A stretch of DNA of 11,762 nucleotides from contig JAHEOB010000288.1 of the NCBI GenBank assembly GCA_018610095.1, forward strand, positions 1 through 11,762, given 5' to 3'. Both the position numbers and the translations under genes were made by a program. The notes under the pieces are model-generated. The model was not told where the DNA came from. It ran no database searches and saw nothing but the letters and a program-made list of their open reading frames with translations. Each line of letters opens with the position of its first letter. Within the stretch, counting starts at the first letter, position 1. Below are positions 8,138 through 11,762 of this stretch, one piece after another. Source of the DNA: Halothece sp. MAG. GTDB lineage: Bacteria > Cyanobacteriota > Cyanobacteriia > Cyanobacteriales > Rubidibacteraceae.

Positions 8138-8163
8138 ACTAATTCCAACCAGTCACTAAGATA

Positions 8164-8172
8164 ACTATAGCA
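8164..8172 (-). promoter_or_regulatory. Possible extended -10 promoter element of dnaG
   Basis: Read on the minus strand this is TGCTATAGT, an extended -10 element (TGn plus TATAGT) ending 26 bases upstream of the dnaG ATG. No matching -35 hexamer is seen at normal spacing, which extended -10 promoters can tolerate. It is a pattern match only. Confidence 0.35.
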
Positions 8173-8318
8173 GTTGCGCTATTCGGGTGGTGGCTTTGCT
8201 ACATCAGGCTTTTTTGAAAAACCTTGAAAAGATATAGACATCAGAAATTATGTATCAAAAAAAGACGGAAAATTACTCTTAGTAAATTAAGCTAATCATT
8301 AATATAACTAATTTCAAA

Positions 8319-8642
8319 TTATTGGCTTTCATTTTCCTTTTGGGTTTCATTTTCCTTACGCATTATTTTTAATAGTTCATCTGTATTTTCAGACGTACGA
8401 ATGACAGCAAGTAAAGATTCTAGGATGACTCTTATCACAAGCAGGTAAAGAACAGCGATAATAATTGAAACACTTAATGCCCCTAATCCTGACAAAATCC
8501 CTTGAGCAAAACCACTAACGGTCGTGATAATCGCTAAAATAACAGTAACAACAATGGTTAAAAAATAGATAATTGAAACAAGTTGGGGAGCGACAAATTC
8601 TCGGAACGAAAAATTAAATAATTTTGAAAAGAAATTTTCCAT
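8319..8642 (-). CDS. Small DUF4282-like membrane protein
   Basis: This 107-residue protein is of unknown function. It opens with a short amphipathic FxxLFNFSFREFVAPQLV segment, followed by two hydrophobic segments (about 21-43 and 50-72) joined by a Gly-rich turn. A conserved-looking RVILESLLAVIRTSENT region and a charged tail follow. This layout fits the DUF4282 family as I remember it, whose role is not known. The tail contains a doubled KENE(T/S)Q motif (from residues 96 and 102), encoded by a 13-base direct repeat. AAGGG eight to nine bases before the ATG supports the start. The gene stands between crtB and dnaG with gaps of 111 and 181 bases, so it may have its own promoter. Confidence 0.8.
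   Translation of the reverse strand: MENFFSKLFNFSFREFVAPQLVSIIYFLTIVVTVILAIITTVSGFAQGILSGLGALSVSIIIAVLYLLVIRVILESLLAVIRTSENTDELLKIMRKENETQKENESQ
8327..8357 (-). repeat. 13-base direct repeat in the tail of the DUF4282-like gene
   Basis: The plus-strand sequence TTTCATTTTCCTT occurs at 8327-8339 and again at 8345-8357, 18 bases apart. It encodes the doubled KENE motif at the C-terminus, so a copy-number change would be in frame (six residues). Confidence 0.8.
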
Positions 8643-8673
8643 TTTATTAGCCCTTTTGATTGGCGTACAGCGA

Positions 8674-8704
8674 TAGTTAACTACATTATTACTTATTTTG
8701 TCAA
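8674..8704 (-). promoter_or_regulatory. Possible promoter of the DUF4282-like gene
   Basis: The minus strand carries a perfect -35 hexamer TTGACA (8699-8704). The best -10 candidates, TAACTA or TTAACT, lie 19 or 18 bases further on and are poor. The element would put a transcript start about 25 bases before the ATG at 8642. The -35 is convincing, the -10 is not. Confidence 0.3.
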
Positions 8705-8730
8705 GTTTAAACCTTAATTTAATTAGTGGG

Positions 8731-8744
8731 AGCGCGATCGCGCT
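8731..8744. repeat. 14-base perfect palindrome containing HIP1
   Basis: AGCGCGATCGCGCT is self-complementary and contains the HIP1 octamer at 8734-8741. It lies 10 bases past the crtB stop. It can fold as a 5-base-pair stem, but no T-run follows on either strand, so it is not a standard intrinsic terminator. It could still help end or stabilise the crtB transcript. Confidence 0.7.
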
Positions 8745-8753
8745 TGCATAAGA

Positions 8754-9683
8754 CTATAGCACCTGTGCCCTTAGCCATGCGATGGGTAAATAGAGAAACT
8801 TTTTGGGTTTGGGAACATAGGCCCTTTTGTTAAAAACATCATAATTATTTTTCTCGATAACATCTAAAATGCCTTGGTAAAGCATAAGTGCCGTCCAAAC
8901 TGGCCATCGTGCATCAGGGTTGAGGTAGCGAATCCCTTGTTCTGCTTGCAAATAAAAGCCTCTTGCCCGTTGAATCTGAAACTGCATTAAATCGCGCCAG
9001 TTTTGATTAATAACCCCATCAAATAAATCTTGTTCTCGATAATTAAATCGTTCTAAATCTTCTAGGGGCAAATAAATGCGATCGCGCTCGGTATCTTCTC
9101 CCACATCCCGTAAAATATTGGTAAGCTGATTCGCAATTCCAAGGGCAATCGCTTCTTCAGTCGGAACATAATGAGGGTCAGAATTGTCCCATGGCGAAGT
9201 GTTGTTCTGAGGTTGTGTGCCTAATACGGCATTAGACATTAAGCCAACGGTTCCCGCAACGCGATAACAATACAAGTAAAGTTCATCAAAGGTTTCATAG
9301 CGGTTGCGTTTTAAATCCATCCGTTGCCCGTCAATCATATCCCGAAAGGGTTGGATATCTAACGGGAATCGTTCTAAAGTATCCACAAGGGCAACATCGG
9401 GGTTTTCAATGGGATGACCGGCAAAAATGGATTCTAATTGCTCTTCCCATTCATCCAAGGTATCTAAGGTAGTGGCGTCCGCTTGGGGGCCATCCACCAA
9501 TTGATCAGTACGGCGACACCAGACATAGATTGCCCAAATCGCTTTGCGCTTTGCCTTGGGCATTAACAGAGTGCCTAAATAAAACGTTTTGGAATATTCT
9601 GCAGTAACTTGACGACAGAATTCATAGGCAGCTTCCACAGATGGATGGGAACGAGTCTTTTCGGGGTTTGGCAGTTGCAGCAT
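8754..9683 (-). CDS. crtB: Phytoene synthase
   Basis: This 309-residue enzyme joins two geranylgeranyl diphosphates head to head into 15-cis-phytoene, the first committed step of carotenoid synthesis. Both aspartate-rich motifs that bind the Mg-diphosphates are present: DQLVD (60-64) and DVGED (193-197). Family signatures around them include YSKTFYLGTLLMP (30-42), AIYVWCRRTD, and ANQLTNILRDVGEDTERDRIYLP. The length is standard for cyanobacterial CrtB and it appears complete, with a TAG stop. The start is 72 bases after the crtP stop. The sequence GCGGTGA abuts the ATG, so there is no well-spaced ribosome binding site. The crtP-crtB order is the one known from several cyanobacteria, where the product passes straight to CrtP. 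Confidence 0.97.
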   Translation of the reverse strand: MLQLPNPEKTRSHPSVEAAYEFCRQVTAEYSKTFYLGTLLMPKAKRKAIWAIYVWCRRTDQLVDGPQADATTLDTLDEWEEQLESIFAGHPIENPDVALVDTLERFPLDIQPFRDMIDGQRMDLKRNRYETFDELYLYCYRVAGTVGLMSNAVLGTQPQNNTSPWDNSDPHYVPTEEAIALGIANQLTNILRDVGEDTERDRIYLPLEDLERFNYREQDLFDGVINQNWRDLMQFQIQRARGFYLQAEQGIRYLNPDARWPVWTALMLYQGILDVIEKNNYDVFNKRAYVPKPKKFLYLPIAWLRAQVL

Positions 9684-9755
9684 TCACCGCAGGCTAATAA
9701 ATTCACTCTTACTGACAAAATTGTCCCATTAATCGGAACATGGCAACACAGGATA

Positions 9756-11183
9756 TTATTTTGCCACAGAAACAGGAGTTTTCTCTGATTCATCTGGAGA
9801 ATTTATCGTTGAATCTTGCTCAGTAATGGCGTTGGCAGTTAATTTCCCAGATAAAACCGCCCCTTCCATACTGGCTAAATATTGTTGCATGGTATAGTCT
9901 CCTGCCAGATAAAAGTTAGAAATGGGCGTTTGTTGGGAAGGGCGACACGCTTGTCTGCCAGGCGTTGCTTTATAAACGGAACGAGGGGTTTTTACCACAT
10001 GATATTTTAATAATTGTGCCCGATTGTCTCCTGTAAAATGTTGCGGGAACAGATTTTCTAATTCTTTCATGGTGGCTTCGATAATTGCCTCATCGGATTT
10101 GCCAATCCAATCTTTAGCTGGGGCTAGCACTAGTTCTAGCATGGAGCGATCGCGATTTTCATAGCCCCGACAGGTGTTACTCATATCCGCATACACACTC
10201 AGCAACGAGGAACGAGAAAACAGTAAATGATCAATATCGGTGAGTTTGCGGTCAAACCACAAATGTAAATTAATCACGGGGACGCCTTCTAACCCTTCTA
10301 ATTTTTGGAAAAAGGGCATTTCCTTCCACGGTTGCGGTAACAGTAATTTCAAAGGATCAACTGGCATCGCTGACACATAGGCATCTGCGGTTAAGACTTC
10401 ATCTTCAGCCCCATTTAACCCGCGAATTAAAAAGCCAGCAACGGTGTTATCGTCGTTGAGTAAAATTTCTTTTAGAGGGGAATTAAAGCGAACTTCACCA
10501 CCGCGCTCGGTAATATAATCTACAATGGGCTGACATAAGCGTTCTGTAGGCGATCCATCGAGAAACGCCATTTGGGAGCCATATTTTTCCTGTAAAAAGC
10601 GATTGAGGGCTGTCAGGAGAATAGTGGCGGAAATTTCATTGGGGTTAATAAAATTTAATGCCTTCGACATGGCAATAAAAACTTCTTGTTCCACTCGCTT
10701 CGGCATATTTTGCCGTTCCATCCACTCTGACCAACTGTAGCGATCCATGGCTTCCACATAGTTTTGTCCGCGCACGATGGCAGGAATTAAACCGATACCA
10801 AAGCGGATTTTTTCCCACCACGTGAGCATATCGTTATTGCGTAAAATAGCAATAATGCCGTTTAAAGGGGCAGGAAGATTGGGAAAATCAAATCGCGAAT
10901 AAGTGCCTGGTTTCTCAGGGCGATTGAAGATCATGGTATGTTCTTTCCATTGCAAGCGATCTTCAATTCCCAATTCTTCAAGAAGCGTCAGCATATTGGG
11001 GTAAGCCCCAAAAAACACGTGTAATCCCGTTTCGTACCAGTCGCCGTCGTCATCTTGCCAAGCAGCAACTTTTCCCCCTAAAACATTTTCCCGTTCCAGG
11101 ACAATCGGTGTATGTCCCGCATCAACTAAATATTTAGCGCAGGAAAGCCCCGCTAACCCTGCTCCTGCTATCAGTACCCGCAT
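9756..11183 (-). CDS. crtP: Phytoene desaturase, plant type (15-cis, zeta-carotene forming)
   Basis: This 475-residue FAD enzyme introduces two double bonds into 15-cis-phytoene to give zeta-carotene. In this family it is membrane-associated and passes electrons to plastoquinone. The N-terminal dinucleotide-binding fold is clear: GAGLAG (7-12), then the end-of-strand Glu30 in VLERENVLGGK (28-38). Other family blocks are WYETGLHVFFGAYPN and, near the C-terminus, FYLAGDYTMQQYLASMEGA (424-442), which completes the FAD site. The last 20 residues or so are polar and variable. It is the CrtP/PDS type of cyanobacteria and plants, not the bacterial CrtI type, and the length is typical. The start codon gives the FAD motif in its usual place. 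It lies upstream of crtB and probably forms an operon with it. Confidence 0.97.
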   Translation of the reverse strand: MRVLIAGAGLAGLSCAKYLVDAGHTPIVLERENVLGGKVAAWQDDDGDWYETGLHVFFGAYPNMLTLLEELGIEDRLQWKEHTMIFNRPEKPGTYSRFDFPNLPAPLNGIIAILRNNDMLTWWEKIRFGIGLIPAIVRGQNYVEAMDRYSWSEWMERQNMPKRVEQEVFIAMSKALNFINPNEISATILLTALNRFLQEKYGSQMAFLDGSPTERLCQPIVDYITERGGEVRFNSPLKEILLNDDNTVAGFLIRGLNGAEDEVLTADAYVSAMPVDPLKLLLPQPWKEMPFFQKLEGLEGVPVINLHLWFDRKLTDIDHLLFSRSSLLSVYADMSNTCRGYENRDRSMLELVLAPAKDWIGKSDEAIIEATMKELENLFPQHFTGDNRAQLLKYHVVKTPRSVYKATPGRQACRPSQQTPISNFYLAGDYTMQQYLASMEGAVLSGKLTANAITEQDSTINSPDESEKTPVSVAK

Positions 11184-11189
11184 TGTTGT

Positions 11190-11202
11190 TTAACTGAGTT
11201 AA
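11190..11202. promoter_or_regulatory. 13-base palindrome just upstream of crtP
   Basis: TTAACTGAGTTAA has perfect six-base arms around one central base. It starts six bases before the crtP ATG, where a ribosome binding site would sit; no Shine-Dalgarno sequence is visible there. It could be a protein-binding operator or chance. Its function is not shown. Confidence 0.45.
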
Positions 11203-11215
11203 GTTTCCGTTTCTC

Positions 11216-11221
11216 ATTGTA
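11216..11221 (-). promoter_or_regulatory. Possible -10 element of crtP
   Basis: The minus strand reads TACAAT, five of six matches to TATAAT, 32 bases before the crtP ATG. No acceptable -35 hexamer is seen 16-18 bases upstream, so this is tentative. Confidence 0.25.
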
Positions 11222-11452
11222 CTTTGCATTTCGTTACATTTTAGCTTGCATTAGTTAATCTAGTGGCTTTTTTATTTTCAATTGGCGGATGCAGCGAAAG
11301 TAAACAGAACTAAGCAGAGCGCGATCAAATCCTTGATTGGGTATGGCTATGAACTGTTCCCTGATTACCGAAACTACTATGCTATTTCAGCAATGGTTAG
11401 CGATTGCTTTAGTTTTTAGAATTAAATTACGAGTAAATAATCAATATGAAAT

Positions 11453-11762
11453 ATGAAAGAAGGTTCTATATTTATTGTCTGTCAATTACCAAAACCTTGG
11501 CCTCCAAAAGAGAATATTAATTTTTTAGATAAAGAGCAAGAAGGTTCAAGGATAATACTTTGTATAACGCCCAATGGTTGCCTTAAGTTTAGTGTTACTA
11601 ATAAGTCACATCAATTTGCTAATTATTATTCTCAAAGAATTAGAGTTATTGGTTATGGCTCTATCTTACTAACTATTATTTGGAATAGCAATGGCTGTAA
11701 TATATACATCAATGGTAATTATGTAAAAGAAATTCATGAAGAAGAACAAGAATTACTAATAG
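11453..11762 (+). CDS. Unknown protein, 3' end cut by the window edge
   Basis: A frame opens with ATG at 11453 and stays open for 103 codons to the end of the window. I do not recognise the protein. It begins MKEGSIFIVCQLPKPWPPKE and has alternating hydrophobic, strand-like stretches. These include RIILCITPNG, a motif LLTIIWNSNGCNIYINGNYV, and a Glu-rich end (EIHEEEQELL). A Trp-containing strand followed by YINGNYV recalls concanavalin/laminin-G-like folds, where a strand ends in a Y-x-N/D-G turn; this is an inference from pattern only. The ribosome binding site is poor. The gene is AT-rich, like the triple-repeat gene on the left. No signal peptide is evident. The true start could differ, because no conserved N-terminus is known to me. 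Confidence 0.6.
   Translation, partial: MKEGSIFIVCQLPKPWPPKENINFLDKEQEGSRIILCITPNGCLKFSVTNKSHQFANYYSQRIRVIGYGSILLTIIWNSNGCNIYINGNYVKEIHEEEQELLI

Noticed and set aside
8201..8220. Hairpin around GGCTTTTTTGAAAAACC as a terminator for the DUF4282-like gene
   Set aside because: The stem is mostly A-T with a mismatch and lacks a GC core, and it lies about 100 bases past the stop.
11343..11456. 37-residue plus-strand frame overlapping the right-edge gene by ATGA
   Set aside because: Stop-start overlap would suggest coupling, but the frame is short, has no ribosome binding site and no recognisable features; chance is likelier.

Overview
The window looks like chromosomal DNA of a cyanobacterium. 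Three things point there. It carries the plant-type carotenoid pair crtP-crtB (phytoene desaturase and phytoene synthase). The octamer GCGATCGC (HIP1), abundant in many cyanobacterial genomes, occurs eight times by my count (first bases 5333, 5607, 6396, 7311, 7517, 8734, 9078, 10146). The DnaG primase opens in the way I recall for cyanobacterial primases. I cannot name the species; a unicellular Chroococcales-type genome is only a guess.

Layout. Left arm (1-3215, plus strand): two genes of unknown function. The first (30-953) encodes an exported or membrane protein with four near-identical 12-residue Asn/Asp/Thr repeats, three membrane segments and a charged C-terminal domain. The second (1275-3215) encodes a membrane protein made of three tandem copies of one module; it is visibly AT-rich. 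No HIP1 site lies in this arm. A 321-base gap between the two genes holds no clear gene.

Middle (3245-8137, minus strand): dnaG primase, an IscS/NifS-type cysteine desulfurase, and a calcineurin-like metallophosphoesterase with a C-terminal membrane anchor. They are co-directional, with gaps of 42 and 3 bases, and are probably co-transcribed. The metallophosphoesterase ends tail to tail with the triple-repeat gene. A small DUF4282-like membrane protein gene (8319-8642) lies upstream of dnaG.

Right part (8754-11183, minus strand): crtP followed by crtB, the first two dedicated steps of carotenoid synthesis (GGPP to phytoene to zeta-carotene), separated by 72 bases and likely an operon. At the right edge a plus-strand gene of unknown function begins at 11453 and runs off the window.

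The housekeeping genes are ordinary. No mobile element, CRISPR array, tRNA or rRNA was recognised. The less ordinary material is the modular membrane protein, the minisatellite-bearing exported protein, a possible short dispersed intergenic repeat (around 971-1020 and 8665-8720), a 13-base palindrome just upstream of crtP, and the truncated right-edge gene. I see no convincing new defence or mobile system.
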